Shown: positions 1 to 11,689, counted from the stretch's first letter. The stretch is DNA of 64,000 nt from Acanthosepion lycidas (GCA_963932145.1 OZ010578.1:24271153-24335152), one strand, 5' to 3'. A program made the numbers and translations. The notes: a model not told the origin generated them from the sequence alone.

Positions 1-940
1 TGCTTTGTATGTGGTGAATTTGATTAAAAGAAACTAAATAGTATGTAAATACCTTTACAGCAACAAATGAACAGAGGTCATCTTGAGTTTTGTTAATTCA
101 ATGGTTTATGTTGGCAAATAATCCTAGCAAGACCCTTCAGTTCTTCAAGATGAAAAGTTAATCTGCTGGTAAAATGGGTGATCCCCTTATATCACTCTAG
201 AAAGTATCAGACGCTTCCTGGCTTGCTTTATCTTTACAAGAGTTAGATCAAACCAAAAAATGGATCTGACTGAATCATTTTTTTTTGTGGCTTATCTATC
301 CTTTGCAGCTTATTTAAAGCCAGAAAATATTTTTAGATTGGAAGATTTATGTTTTGATATATATGGGTTAGTGATGCAAGTCATACTAAATAACCCATAG
401 ATGGTGGTGAAGGAGAATATGTGGGTTCATATCTTTCCTAAGGGAATTCATATGTAATTGAATATAACAAATTCAATGGTAATCGGGGGGGGGGGACTAA
501 CAATTTTCAGCACAACGGAGGTGAAACTCCGAGTTAGCCTGTTGTGTTCACTTTTGGGAAAGACATGAATATGTCTGCTCCCATCCTTGCAATCTATGGG
601 TTAAATAGTAAGGTAGATTTTGGATGGCAACCAGAAGGAGAACTGAATTCAAACCCAGCCTAAAGAGGTATGGGCTGTCAGGTTTTCATGACATACCCAC
701 AGTTGCTACATCTGCAGGAACAGGTTATGAGACTAGCAACAGATTATGCTGAAGAAGTCCACAAAACTTACATTTAACTGCCACTCATGTACTCTATAAA
801 ATGGCAATTTTTGGATCTGAATGCAAAATAGCATTTACTATTATAGCATTTTTACTTGAAATGTAGGATGGAAATTGCTCAGAACTACATTCCTTGGTCC
901 TACTGAGGCAAATCTTCATAGTAAGAAAATGCCATGTCAC
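1..940. other. AT-rich stretch without a recognised gene
   Basis: Every frame is broken by frequent stops. I see no splice-bounded open segment with a recognisable product. A short inverted repeat is visible around 363-404 (GGGTTA against TAACCC). It lies downstream (3') of the neuroguidin gene. Confidence 0.5.
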
Positions 941-950
941 TTACATAGTA

Positions 951-1195
951 GCAAACCACCAACATTCCCTCTGTATTCCACCAGTTGAGTAGATTCTTCC
1001 CTTGAACCACTGCCCTGTGGAACTGACTCCCAAGAGGATGGTTCCTGGATCACTACAATCTTTAAAGCTAGGGTTAACCATTATCTTCCACACCTAGACA
1101 CACAAATGCAACCACCCTCCCCCCCAACATAACCTTCTATTACAAGTTCTCCCCCGCCCTGGCCTCGTAAAGGGTGAACCTGACTGTAAAAAAAA
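951..1195. repeat. Dispersed repeat, copy A (partner near 18.5-18.75 kb)
   Basis: The string GAACTGACTCCCAAGAGG, followed by a CACTACAATCTT block, a TAGGGTTAAC block and a final GGGTGAAC, recurs in the same order at 18570-18745. This shows two diverged copies of one dispersed sequence in the same orientation. Copy B lies just after a LINE reverse-transcriptase fragment, so the family could be a LINE 3' end, but no coding similarity was seen in this copy. Confidence 0.6.
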
Positions 1196-1469
1196 AATAA
1201 AAAAATAAAATCTCAGTTAAAAAAATTGTTTCCATTGAACAATTTGATCAACTTCGTTAAAAAAAATTATTATAGTACATTTGATGAATATTCATTTCAT
1301 GAGAAATATCTATGAAATTTGTATAGTTTTCGTATTTTAATATTCTGATAAATCTTAATTCTTAAGTTAATGTTTGAGTAAGCGGATGGCATGTGCTACA
1401 ACAATAAAATATCTATAGAAATTCCCCTATCACATTGTTAAATATTTGAGCTTAACAACTAAAACAAAA

Positions 1470-1887
1470 TATTGCAATGACAATCATTTTCATGGCAATA
1501 TTTATAGAAAAAAGGGAATCCGTGTAAGAGTGATGAGAAAGTGACTGAAGTTGAAATGTCTTGAGATATATAACCAGAGCACAAGACCACATAGGGTAAC
1601 AATATTTAATGCACTGACAAGGAGTAGATTTATAATGTGCAAGAAAGATCATGACGGGGGGGGGGTGGTGGAATTTGTCTGCTATGACACCATAAACCAA
1701 CTTTCTTAGCAGCAGACCTAGTAAGTGGTTCAATATAATCGCTACATTCCATATCAGTAGAAAATGTGAAACAAAGCACAATAAGTTGCTCCTCTGGAGG
1801 TTAGCATTAGTCATGATTTGTAACTGCAGTACCAAACCAGACCAGATATGACAGTAATATTCAAGGCATGGACAAATGGTAGATTTA

Positions 1888-1900
<13 letters not shown>
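1470..1900 (-). pseudogene. LINE reverse-transcriptase tail relic, partly duplicated
   Basis: Read on the minus strand, 1800-1890 gives a peptide ending in PCLEYYCHIWSG. A second, more decayed version (CIKYCYPMWSC) occurs about 240 bases further on. The motif CxEYCCHIW is typical of the region after the catalytic core of jockey/CR1-like LINE reverse transcriptases, and a better copy lies at 57.8 kb. Stops and frame changes make it non-functional. The two copies of the motif suggest a tandem partial duplication. A ~39-bp poly(A) run adjoins it at about 1883-1923 on the plus strand. Confidence 0.55.
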
Positions 1901-1926
<26 letters not shown>

Positions 1927-2588
1927 TAAAATTTTTGATGTAGGGCAATCATTTCTCCTAAACCAGAATTTCTAAGGACTTGGAAGACCGCATTTCATTT
2001 GATTTACCACCACCGCTTTGTCTTCTCAATAAAAATTACAAGGGAATCCATATTAGATAACCCAAATAGAAAGCTTAGAATAATTTGAACAGTGACCAAC
2101 ATGTCTATCATAGGCTCTTTAATGGTGAGAGAATTGCAATGTGTAAAACCAGTTGCTGTAATTATGTAGGTCACTTCTTGTATGTCAGTTCAATTCTAGT
2201 ATTTGTTGATTCAAGAAGTTTTCTACCAGGTACTCAATATGTACACTAATACTTGGAGACTAATCTTTGCATCATTCCTGCATTGCAGGAGGTGATAGTG
2301 TCTTTGTGGAATTATCCCAATTTCCTAATGCAAATAGGATTAACCAACATCTACAACACAACTGGGGTCTGTATTCACAGATATGTTCTGTTTGCTCTGT
2401 CAGTGGGGCCCTGAATATGCAGACTGTTACCAACCAAATAAATGCTTACAAACTCAAAGATAAAATACCAATATTTACCTATCCCTGAATCAAGTGAATG
2501 ATGATTCTGTAACAGCAGGATTCAGATATTAAATAATCAAACCCAATGTAAAAATCAACTAATAAAGAATGTTTTATTTTACAATTAA

Positions 2589-3158
2589 TATAAATATATA
2601 TGTAAAAGACAATAGGAAAACTGTAATATTAGCTGATGGGTTTTGTCCACTGTGGACTTTTTCAAGGCAAAAAAGAAATGAATTTATTAAAACAAAGTAA
2701 CTAATAATGTTCTTAGCAACTGGAAGAAATTAGAAAATGCCATTATATTCATATTGTCAACTGAAAATTACATCAAGTACAGTCATGTGTGGAAATATTG
2801 TTGTGCTGATGGAATCAACCATTTTCTTTTGATTTCTTGATACAATTGTGTATGATTGGGAGAGTAGTAATTCTGTTAGGAAAGGTGAAATAGGAAAAAA
2901 GTCTGGGTGTAGAATAATATTTGGATAATATTCAATGGCAGCACTCTCAAGGATTTTCCTTCTGAGCAAGTTATTTTCTTTTTTGAGTGTAGCATCTTTA
3001 AAATCAAAATTGTGGTTGAATTTATTTCTATGTATGACTAGGACATTTTGTTTTCTTATTAATATTTACTTTGTTTTAATAAATTCATTTTGTTTTTGCC
3101 TTGAATGAAACATGTTGGCTAATATTAGTTTTCCTATTGTCTTTTACATTTATAAATA
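2589..3158 (-). mobile_element. Fold-back Penelope-like element remnant
   Basis: Two arms of about 100-120 bp (about 2589-2712 and 3054-3158) are inverted copies of each other. Both contain AAAGACAATAGGAAAACT-like and AATGAATTTATTAAAACAAAG-like segments in opposite orientation. The ~340-bp loop carries a minus-strand peptide resembling the C-terminal end of PLE proteins. PLEs commonly end up as a 5'-truncated copy preceded by an inverted piece of their own 3' end, which this matches. In the left arm the hairpin GTCCACTGTGGAC occupies the place of stem II of the hammerhead-like motif seen at 37-38 kb. Confidence 0.55.
2757..2999 (-). pseudogene. PLE C-terminal peptide relic
   Basis: The frame reads through LRRKILESAAIEYYPN and then a hydrophobic tail, ending near the arm of the inverted repeat. 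A basic RRKILES-type segment followed by a short tail is what I expect downstream of the GIY-YIG domain of Penelope-like elements. The similarity is short and judged from memory of the family only. The endonuclease and reverse transcriptase parts are missing here. Confidence 0.35.
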
Positions 3159-3218
3159 TTGTCTTTTTCTACAGGTTAACTCTGAGAAATTTTTCATATA
3201 TATATACACACACACACA

Positions 3219-3645
3219 GGGCAATGGGTAAACTGTCACCATTTTATATATTTAATTTTTTACATGCACGTTGTTTATTTTTGTGAACTGTATAGTATAG
3301 TAGGGTCATCTGGGCACCATCTGTGAGAAAAAGAGCACCATGATGCAATTCACTCCATCAGAAATTTGGAAACGGCATGCTGTACTGCTTGGCATTCATG
3401 CTGGTAGCTCCAATACAAACATTTCAGAGTGTTTGGGTGTCAATCTGAGGAAAGTGCAGAGGATTATGGCAGTATTCACCACCTTAAACAAAGAGACTGT
3501 CCAGAAGAGTTGCAGGAGATTCTGAAGTCAACTGGAGGCTGTGGCTGATTTTATCCAATAAATTTACTCTTTAGTATTTCAAGATATTTTTGCATGATTT
3601 TGGTAAATATATTTGTTAAAATGAGACAATTATCCATTGCACCAC
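3219..3645 (+). mobile_element. Mariner-like element relic
   Basis: The left end CAGGGCAATGGGTAAACTGTC resembles the reverse complement of the right end near 3626-3640 (GGTGCAATGGATAATTGTC). The same right-end sequence occurs at 21364-21390 as GACAATTTATCCATCGCACC. Between the ends, a 61-codon open frame (3340-3525) reads like the N-terminal helix-turn-helix of an IS630/Tc1/mariner transposase (ISECLGVNLRKVQRI). The catalytic part is absent, so this is a deleted copy. Confidence 0.5.
3340..3525 (+). pseudogene. Transposase N-terminal helix-turn-helix fragment
   Basis: The 61-residue frame starts MMQFTPSEIWKRHAVLLG and contains ISECLGVNLRKVQRI. This is the pattern of the first DNA-binding helix-turn-helix of Tc1/mariner-superfamily transposases that is very abundant in cephalopod DNA. 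It stops before any DDE residue. It lies inside a pair of degenerate terminal repeats, which supports a mobile origin rather than a host gene. Confidence 0.5.
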
Positions 3646-4379
3646 ACACATACATAGATTTCAGTTAAGAAAATTTTTACTTTGACATGTTTTGCCGTAG
3701 AAATTCTTTTTCAGAAGAGGTTGATTAATTGGCAAAATGGCAGAGTCAGAATTTTCCAATTGTCTTATACATTTACCATTCTGTTAAATTTTCTTCAACT
3801 CTTACTCATATATAATATTTTTATAGTGCATCAAGTTGCAGTTCCTTATTGAAAAGAAAGAAAGAAAAAAAATCATCTGATATGGCACATGGCTCCCTGA
3901 CTATAGAGGCAAGACAAATCTCAATTGTTTGGAAAAAAGGGGGACTGAAACAAGAATTTGGTTAAAAAAAAAAAAAAAAAAAAAAAACAGAAAAAAAAAG
4001 TGTCTAGGAATCAGTTTGATGTAAAGCTTTATAGATAAACAATTTCAATTCTATGTTTAATGCATGGTGTGTGCACACACACACATGATCACATTAGAAA
4101 TCCAGCAGTTTAAACAAACTGAAAATCAGAACATGTGATCTTTTCATAAAGATTTGCTGAAAGTGATGAAATATTTCCAGTTCATCCTGATAGCATAAGA
4201 ATCTGTAAAAACCCCGAAAAACAAAAACAAAAAAACCCCAAAAAACAGAAAAAAATTGCTGGCAGTCAGTGACAGTAACATCTATTTCATTTTTACATCT
4301 ATCATGGCCTTATTGCTCAAGTAAACAAATGGTCATTTCTCCCAATGAAGAGCTAAGATACAAAACCAGTTTAGAGACT

Positions 4380-4620
4380 ATCAGTTGATATGGCTTGGAC
4401 ATGTCTGCAGAATGGCCTCAAGACATTTCTCTGCTGGATACCAGAGGAAAAAGAAACCATAGCAGACTCTAAAAGACCAGTGGAGCAAGAGGTTAGTGGT
4501 CAAGGCCTAACACTGCAAACAATTCCTAATGTGGTGGCTGAAAGAGGTCGCTTTCTCTTGTCATCACTTCAAGAGTCACTTGGCATGGAGAAGATTGACA
4601 CGTTTGATTAACTTTCTTTC
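4380..4620 (+). pseudogene. LINE reverse-transcriptase C-terminal relic
   Basis: With frame changes the plus strand gives a GHVCRM-like start (tggacatgtctgcagaatgg), then a basic RGKRNHS segment, a WSK segment and a closing CHHF...SHLAWRR segment. This order (GHVCRM, then a basic linker, W, an A-rich block and the stop) is characteristic of the end of several LINE reverse transcriptases. A 73-codon open frame (4390-4611) crosses it in another frame. It is decayed. Confidence 0.45.
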
Positions 4621-5149
4621 CTCTTCTCTAATTGGGATGCACAATCATTAGTCAGTTATATATCCCTTAATGGACACTCAGCCTAGACAGAGAGAAGGTT
4701 TTGGGGAGATACCAGGAAGAGAAGAGGTTTTCCTGATGCATACATAAACACAGCTGTGTTGCAGTTGTGAATAAACACTAATTTTTTTAATATCCACAAA
4801 TTGTCCTTTTCAGAAATGGAGAGAAAGCATTTAATACATTTCTACAATTTGTTAACATTTCTTTTTCTATGAAATAAAACTGTTACTTAAAATTTAGAAA
4901 AAAAAACAAAAACAAAATGGTTGTCCTCATTTATGCTAAAATCTCGTTTATTTTAAATAAATTTACTTTTTTTAGAGTTTTAGGTTAGTCTATTTTAATA
5001 AATTAATCTGAATTCATTTTAAATATAAAATAAAAAGACTTAATACCTTTTTCTTTTAAATATAAATCCTATTTTATATATCTCCAAATCTAAAAGAACA
5101 AAAAGAATAAAATTCAAACGTTCATCTCATCAATTTAAAAAACGAGCAA

Positions 5150-5213
5150 GTTAAAACTACAAAATTGCATATTTTGTTTCGACGTTTAAAACATGTCTCA
5201 TCAGGTAGTTAAC
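5150..5213 (-). ncRNA. Hammerhead ribozyme motif, type I, full core
   Basis: On the minus strand the order is stem I 5' strand (5205-5213), core CUGAUGA (5198-5204), stem II (5181-5197, closed by GAC/GUC), GAAA (5177-5180), stem III and the cleavage triplet GUA (5158-5160). Stem III pairs ACAAAAU (5171-5177) with AUUUUGU (5159-5165), seven pairs including the required A15.1-U16.1. Stem I re-forms with G5157-C5205 and U5156-A5206, then after a small internal loop five more pairs (5150-5154 with 5209-5213). All invariant core bases are present by eye. Hammerheads with an open stem I are known from PLE terminal repeats; assignment to a PLE here is inference from nearby fold-backs. No activity can be claimed from sequence. 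Confidence 0.7.
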
Positions 5214-5592
5214 AATGATGGTAATAAATGATTTTAGTTAAAATTAAAATTTATGAAACATCACTTCTTTTTACATTTTTGGAAAATTTTCCATAAAAAA
5301 GGTGAAAGAATTTTTTTTAAAAATAAAAAAGGAAATATATATTTTTAAAAATAAAAACCTGTAATCCCTGCATAATATATGGACTGAGCCAACATTGCAT
5401 TAATTTAAATTTTAATAAAAATATCTGGTTATGTAATAGTCAATCTCAACTCCTGTAGATTGCATTATGCATGAAACTCAAAGTTGTGTTACTGGTGAGG
5501 AATAATATGCATATTTATTTAATACCTGTTATATTACATTGAACACTATTAACAGTAGCACTCAATATGTGATTATATATAATATATATATT

Positions 5593-5672
5593 TTAGGTTG
5601 GTGCAAAAATAATGTCGTTTTCTCAGATAGTAACTTATGTGAGAAAACGACATTATTTTTGCACCAACCTAA
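5593..5672. mobile_element. 80-bp mariner MITE (TTAGGTTGGTGC ends)
   Basis: An almost perfect palindrome starting TTAGGTTGGTGCAAAAATAA and ending with its reverse complement. It is only 80 bp long with a ~16-base loop. The ends match the terminal repeats of the cecropia-type mariners (human Hsmar1/MADE1 ends are the best-known relatives). The right flank has the expected TA; the left flank has drifted to TT. Sister copies are at 16115-16203 and 50550-50651. Confidence 0.85.
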
Positions 5673-5704
5673 TATATATTATTAGTCGAGAAAAAAAACA
5701 ACAC

Positions 5705-5750
5705 GTGGCCTGATGATTGTATCTAGCATGAAACAGTCTGTCAACTCCTC
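5705..5750 (+). ncRNA. Hammerhead-like motif, decayed copy
   Basis: The plus strand reads GUGGC-CUGAUGA, a 13-base stem II region, GAAA, a short stem III (ACA/UGU) and GUC (5740-5742). The block from GTGGCCTGATGATTGT to the TGAGTGTTGACT tail is shared with 20960-21010. Stem II pairs weakly (about three pairs) and stem I is poor in this copy, so it is probably a fossil. It directly follows the MITE at 5593-5672. Confidence 0.4.
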
Positions 5751-5866
5751 TGAGTGTTGACTCCAATGTTCACACACAAACATATGTGTGTGTGTGCGTG
5801 TGTGTGTTTTTTTTATTGATCCAATGGATTTTTGGCACTTTAAACATTATTTGTATTGGGTAATTG

Positions 5867-6051
5867 TATTCGAGTAGATGTTCAGTGTATTTTTGTCTCC
5901 CAGCCTGAATGTTTAAGAAATCTTATTAAAGAGAGCACATATTATTATTATTTTTTTTTTTTTTTTTTTTTAGTAAGATTTCTTGAACATTCAGGGTGGT
6001 AGATGAAAATAAACATACTGCTTAATAAATAAGTGGAGTGTCTACTCAAAT
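5867..6051. repeat. Inverted repeat with poly(T) loop
   Basis: The arms 5867-5929 (GAGTAGATGTTC...AAATCTTATTAAA) and 5972-6051 (TAGTAAGATTTCTT...GTCTACTC) are inverted copies with indels. The loop holds an ATT run and about 22 T. It is adjacent to the inverted repeat at 6089-6297, suggesting nested or tandem fold-back elements. Confidence 0.6.
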
Positions 6052-6088
6052 ATGAGTATCCACTAAAAATTATGCTTTTATATATTTC

Positions 6089-6297
6089 ATTATAGGATAT
6101 TACATCTGAACATATATAACTGCTACATAAATGCATTCACATTTTGATGCATAACATTGCATTTCATCAGGTGGTGGTAAAGATGAGATGCAAAGGTATA
6201 CATTGAAACATGAATGCATTTATGCAGTGTTTACATATGTTCGAATGTAGTATCCTATAATAAAGAATTATTGCTCTACTGTTGTATTGAGCCCTGT
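6089..6297. repeat. Fold-back element sharing an end with 36.6 kb
   Basis: Arms of about 50 bases (6089-6138 and 6212-6262) are inverted copies (ATTATAGGATATTACATCTG against its complement). The outer segment 6264-6293, ATTATTGCTCTACTG...GAGCCC, recurs in reverse complement at 36641-36668, so two fold-backs share a family end. Near the centre the minus strand has CCTGATGA followed by an ATGCA/TGCAT hairpin and AAAA, a layout like a hammerhead that has lost its GAAA. Confidence 0.55.
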
Positions 6298-6299
6298 TT

Positions 6300-8680
6300 T
6301 TAAATTAATGTTATGAATGTCTGAATTTATATTCGATTCATTCTCATTTCATTTGTTGTTGTTGTGTGTGCGTGTGTGTGTATATAACTAAATCTCTGGG
6401 ACTGACTTTAAATTTTAATAAGGAAAAATTAGTAATGGAATTTTAAAATAGGAAAATAATAAAGATGACTTCTGAAATAAGCATTTATTTTTTAAGACAT
6501 TACATAGTTTGGTGTCTCTGGCTTTTTAAAAATAAAGATTTTTTTTTTAAATTATAAAAGTAATTCATAAATTACTCTTCTGTTAACTTGAGGCACACTG
6601 GGCCACCACTCTGGGTGCATTAGTGCAAAAAATGCTTAATAATATTAAATCCTATAAAAGAATAGCTCTGGATGTTGAAACTAGATTTTTATGCTCATGT
6701 CATTTTCAGACAATATGTCAGACAGAAAACAGGGCTGAAAAATTCATATTCACAGGTTCAGTCAGAATTATGAATTAAAAATCATCTTGAATTATGCCAA
6801 CTTCATTCAAGCATCAACATAAAAATCAATTGAAACTTAAATCAATATTTTTTATTTATTTTTTTCAGGTTAAATCCAGTTATATTTTCAGAAATAAAAC
6901 AAAGTAAAAAGGACTACCTTTACATTTAAACAGGCTGACCAATGATTTTGGCAAAGAAAATTCTTTAGTTTCTTTTTTCTTCTTCTATCATGTTAATCAC
7001 GTCAAATCCCCATAATATTGAAAAAATTCCTTGACTTTTAGAAATTTGCAGGAAGTTCCTTGACCAATTTTTTATTCCTTGTCCCCCTTCATTTCCAGTT
7101 TTCCCTGACCATTGGCCATTATTAGACCGTTTGGTGTCTAATGGCAAAATGCCTAATATTTAAGACTTTTGGCACAAAGATATGTGATAATCCTGGGTCT
7201 TAAAAAATAACTATATGAAAAAAAAATGTGGTACTTGGATGCAGCTGTCAATAAGTATCCCTCTTGACATTCTATTTGGAGCCTCCACCAATTGGCTGTA
7301 TGAAATAGAACCACAATCAAGCGTGAATTACTGTTGGTCTATAAAACTGTTTTGAGTCAACTCTTGTGGAAGATGACACAAAGCCAGAGAGAAATATTGA
7401 GAGAATTATTAAAATTCAGACAATAAGCCAATTATTATTATTTTTTTTTTGATTGGCTGTCAATTACTGCATGAAATGTGAGGTGATGTAACATTAAATG
7501 GTGTGGCAAAACAGAACCTTCCAAATGAGCAAAACTTCCAGTCAAACTGAATCCTTTATTTAATCTTTGTCCCTGTTGAAATGCCTTTTGAAAAGGTACA
7601 AATCTACCTTTTCTTGACCTAAATTTTATACCCAAAGGTCTTGACATAACCATGCTGCACTGGTTGACTGAATTAAGACAGTCAGGGTCAGTAACCCGAC
7701 ACTTTTTAATGGGACTTCAAGGGATGGTCACTACAAAATCATTCCTCTGCTTTCCATTATGGTACCCTCAACCCCCCCCCAAAAAAAACAAACTAAAGTT
7801 GGATCAGGGGTTCTTTTCAGCTGCTGACCCATTGTAATCTACTGCTATCAGTCTCACGTGGACAGTGTTATGTAACCATGTTCATCTAGAAATGCAATAA
7901 AGGACACAGCATTGTACCTCAACAAACACCTGCATCATGAGACCAAACAAACTTTTAACAAAAGTATTTATGAGATTATAAATGAGAACAAACAAATAAG
8001 CAAACAAAAAACATTTTCCAAAAGCGCACATTGTTTTTAAATATCAAGGACAAAAAATAATGAAATGGTATGTATAGAATTTGGTAAATTGATTCCCTCA
8101 TGCTGTGAATTCTTGTGGGAGCACAGATGTCAGCATTTTTAATTTGCTATATCTCTCTATGCCTTTTCATTGTAAATACCAACAAGAGAACTGGATTCAA
8201 AAGGCCACTTGATTGTGGCAACAGCTTTTACTTGCATGTTACCCAAAATCAATGCTGACATTTTAACATACTATACCCCACTAAATACATTTATTTATCA
8301 ATGTATTTTTAAAACATTTTCCTAAAAAGGTCTTTTTCAAGAAGGAATCCAGCTAGTGGACCAATTAAAGTTTGTACTGAAAGAATATTCTGGTAGAATA
8401 AGGATGACAAGTAAATAGTAATCTTGAGTCTTCTGTTTGACTTGTTTTCAAAGAAATTACTATTTGAAATCTTGAAGAAAAATGCCTGCTAAAGACTTGG
8501 ATCTAAATCACCAAGCAACACACACATATTTAAGAATGCAGATCAGATATAGTCTTCATATTTTGTATACATAACCCTGAAATATGTCCACATAAAAATG
8601 GTATTTTCTGTCTGAATTTCTAGGAAGAGAAATAACTATTTATAGTAATAGGTTTAAATAACAAGACAAGAGATCCTACA
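6300..8680. other. No gene recognised
   Basis: Short open frames of 60-70 codons occur but look like chance frames in low-complexity sequence. Homopolymer A and T runs and a GT-rich run (about 6365-6381) are present. I found no transposon ends with a convincing target duplication. Confidence 0.45.
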
Positions 8681-8689
8681 ACAGGGACA

Positions 8690-8762
8690 AAGATTGAAGA
8701 ACACAAGATCGAAAATACTGTGATAATGACAACAAAAATGAGGATATTAGTCTGAATGTACA
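8690..8762 (+). repeat. PLE 3'-end-like repeat fragment
   Basis: The segment with CGAAAATACTGTGATAATGACAACAAAAATGAGGATATTAGTC is a diverged match to 53767-53817, near the 3' end of the Penelope-like element at 51-54 kb. A third version is at 27955-27993. The order GAAA, TGTGATAA, ATGAGGA, TAGTC is shared by all three. No coding sequence adjoins it. Confidence 0.5.
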
Positions 8763-8764
8763 AT

Positions 8765-11680
8765 CTGTTTGGTATAATTTATGTTGCTTATCCCTAGGAT
8801 TTAGGTTGGTTGTTTTTTTTGTTTTATGGCATATCGACCTCAAAGACCCTATGATTTAGGACATGAGGAAACATTACAAATTGTAGCAAGATTGTAGATG
8901 TTTTTAAAAATATATAGCAGTCATATAATATATTCTTTAAAGTTTTACAATACTATAAACTTATATTAAAAAAGTGTAATTATATATAGCAACCAAAATT
9001 AACTTGAACATGATTGACACAACAGAAAAATAAAACTATGTTTAAAAATTTTCCAAAATTAAAGTAGTCTTTATAGAAATAAGATTCAACGAAAATTAGT
9101 TAATTTAATAACAGATCAAAAGAGAAAAAAAATTACCTGTTTTTTCATTAACTTAAAAATGAAAAATCTCTCTTCCAAGTGGATGTCTCTTACCTGTCAA
9201 TTTTGTTTAAGTGTTAAATAGATATTGTTTCAGCATTCTATATTCATACATGATGAAAGCCCATTTAAATTTTATGAGCTTATCATGGGATAAGCTAAGT
9301 ATGGATGACCAAAAATGACAAAACCTGATATTTCTCATGTTTTCTGTTATTTGGTATAGTTCTTTATGATTGTGTAGCACCAGTCTATGAGGTTGAAAGA
9401 AATACAGTCTTTATTAAGATCCACTGGTTTCATTCACTGAAAGTCATTTTTAATCATCAATCTGAGAAAGTGCGATTGACAGTTTAGAGATTTCTGAACA
9501 AGTTTGGCACCATGAATGATCCATATGAAAGACTCGATGTGATGAGGTTATTTAAGAACATGATTAACTTTCCTTGCCCAGTCCCATCACTGGTCATCCT
9601 GGAAATCATTTTATTAATATGTCATGATTGTAGACACAGAAGCAAGTCTCTCTCTCTCAAAAAATACTGCCACATGATTGCATAAAGTAAAGTGATAATT
9701 TTTAGTGGAGTTGGTTTCTCACTGTGAGCCTTGTACCAGACTAAGTTACTGATGCCTGCCATAGAACAATTCTAAGCAAGTTAGACACATGAAACATCGA
9801 TTACAAGCTGAACCATCTCAAATACTCCATTAATGTGGCCTGATATTTACTATAGGCACCCCTCAATCTAATGAATAGCAGTCTTGTATATAGTGTGCCA
9901 AAGTGATTAGCTTAGGAATTATTTATTAGCATTCTTGTTAGACAATATCATTAGAATCTTTTCATTGTTTTAGGAAAAACAAAAAACAATGATCATATTC
10001 TTTGTTCAGAGGGTTGATTGATTGATTGTTTGCATGGCTTATTAACTCTTTGTTTTTTTTTTTTGTGAGGGGGGAATGATTTATCCAGATACAAGTACCA
10101 TTATTTAACCCATGGCTGGTTGGGGAAGAAGAGATAGGATTCATAACTTTCACTAGGGTATTTTACATTTAAGTAAATTTAATGAACTTGTCCGGAATTC
10201 AAACCTAACTCCCTGATTTCTTGATTCTAAGCCATTTATTCAGAGCACCACACATGCAGAGGGAAAACTGTGTGAAGAATTTCCAGAATGAAAGTTACCA
10301 AAATAAAAAAAAATAAATCAAATGCTTAACACAAATAATGATAAAATAGTAAAAAAGATTTATTGAGAAATTATTCAGAGGAAAAAAGAAGATTGTCACC
10401 ATTTTCCTTTCTTTTTGCCTGAAAATAAAATAAAAATAATAAATGAATGATGAAATAATTGGCATTAAGAAAATTTCATAAAAGTTTGTAGCATTCCAGA
10501 TAAAATTTTGCTTGAATGTCGTCTTCAAACTGCATTCTGTCCAAATGCACCCTAATATTAAATTTTGATTCCAACTCACAGATTTTGATCAAGGAAAGTT
10601 TCCTAGAAATTTTTCCAAATTAAATGTCCACATTCATAGAAAGGGTCCAGAAATTTAATTCCAATAATATACAGTACTTTTAGTATTTTGTTAGTCTCAT
10701 TTTTATGCAGTGGTACAAAAAACTATTTACACAATAAGACCATTAACCAATCTATTGTTTGTTCTGTGGTGTTTAGTAGTAAAACTACCATTTGCAAACT
10801 TCTTGCAAGAGTTGGTTTCTTATAAAAGAAAGACAAAACACTGAATCTACAACATGCCGTACATTTAGGAATAATTATTTCAAAGTGTTCCTATTTCTGA
10901 TATTTTAGAATTAATTCTGGATTATATTTTAAACAATTTCTTAATTTTTTTCTTTTATCATTTCACCACAGGCAAGGCAATAAAGTCACTAAGATACAAG
11001 TGGATTACTGAGCATGGGAGAATATGAGAAAAATAAAAAATAATTATTAATGGCACAAAACTTAAGTATAGCATGAAGTAGACATATTGAAGATTACTAA
11101 CAAAGATTAAAAAAATATCCTTTTGTTTTTGGAGAGTAATTTTAAATGTATCTGCTTCCATATGCAATATCTTTGTTCTTTTACAGAGAAATTTCTAAAT
11201 GTTTATTTTTTATTTTATTTTATTTTTTTTTTATAAACTTACCTTTTTTCTTTCCTTTTCCCTTAAATAAAAAAGAAAAAAAAAATTAATTTATTTTTGA
11301 GTAAAATTAAAAAAAAAAAAACAAAACAAAAAATCCTAAGTACATAATTTTATACTTCCTTTTGCTTCAGATAAATTTCATCAGCTATATTCATACAAGA
11401 GATGTCTGTAAAGGGAGGTAGAAACACATGTCGGTAAAAAACACATACTAAATCAACATACTTATTGCTATATCAATAAGTCATCAACCTACATACCTTT
11501 CCCAATATACATGACATTTTACCTCAATCATAGAATTCACCACAACACTAATAATGTACATCTAACCAGCAATGAACATGTTCTGACACCACTAATTCCC
11601 ACAAGACCAATTTACAGCCACACCTTTTCTCTGTCTTCTTCCCATTGTCATCTTCAGAAACTAAACACAGGGACAGTACC
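8765..11680. other. No gene recognised
   Basis: AT-rich sequence with several A/T-only tracts, notably 11210-11335. On the minus strand 10195-10262 contains a GGTTTGAATTCC block resembling a tRNA B box, so a SINE remnant is possible there, but I could not fix an A box. Open frames on the minus strand here are rich in F, I and Y, as expected from AT-rich noncoding DNA. Confidence 0.4.
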
Positions 11681-11689
11681 AGACAGACA

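Noticed and set aside
3676-3722. CTGAAAA ... AAAAC ... GTC on the minus strand, resembling a hammerhead
   Set aside because: G8 and the first base of GAAA are both changed and stem II does not pair. At best a fossil.
11370-11400. AGCTGATGA on the minus strand followed by AAAAGG
   Set aside because: No GAAA, no stem II and no cleavage triplet in the right place.
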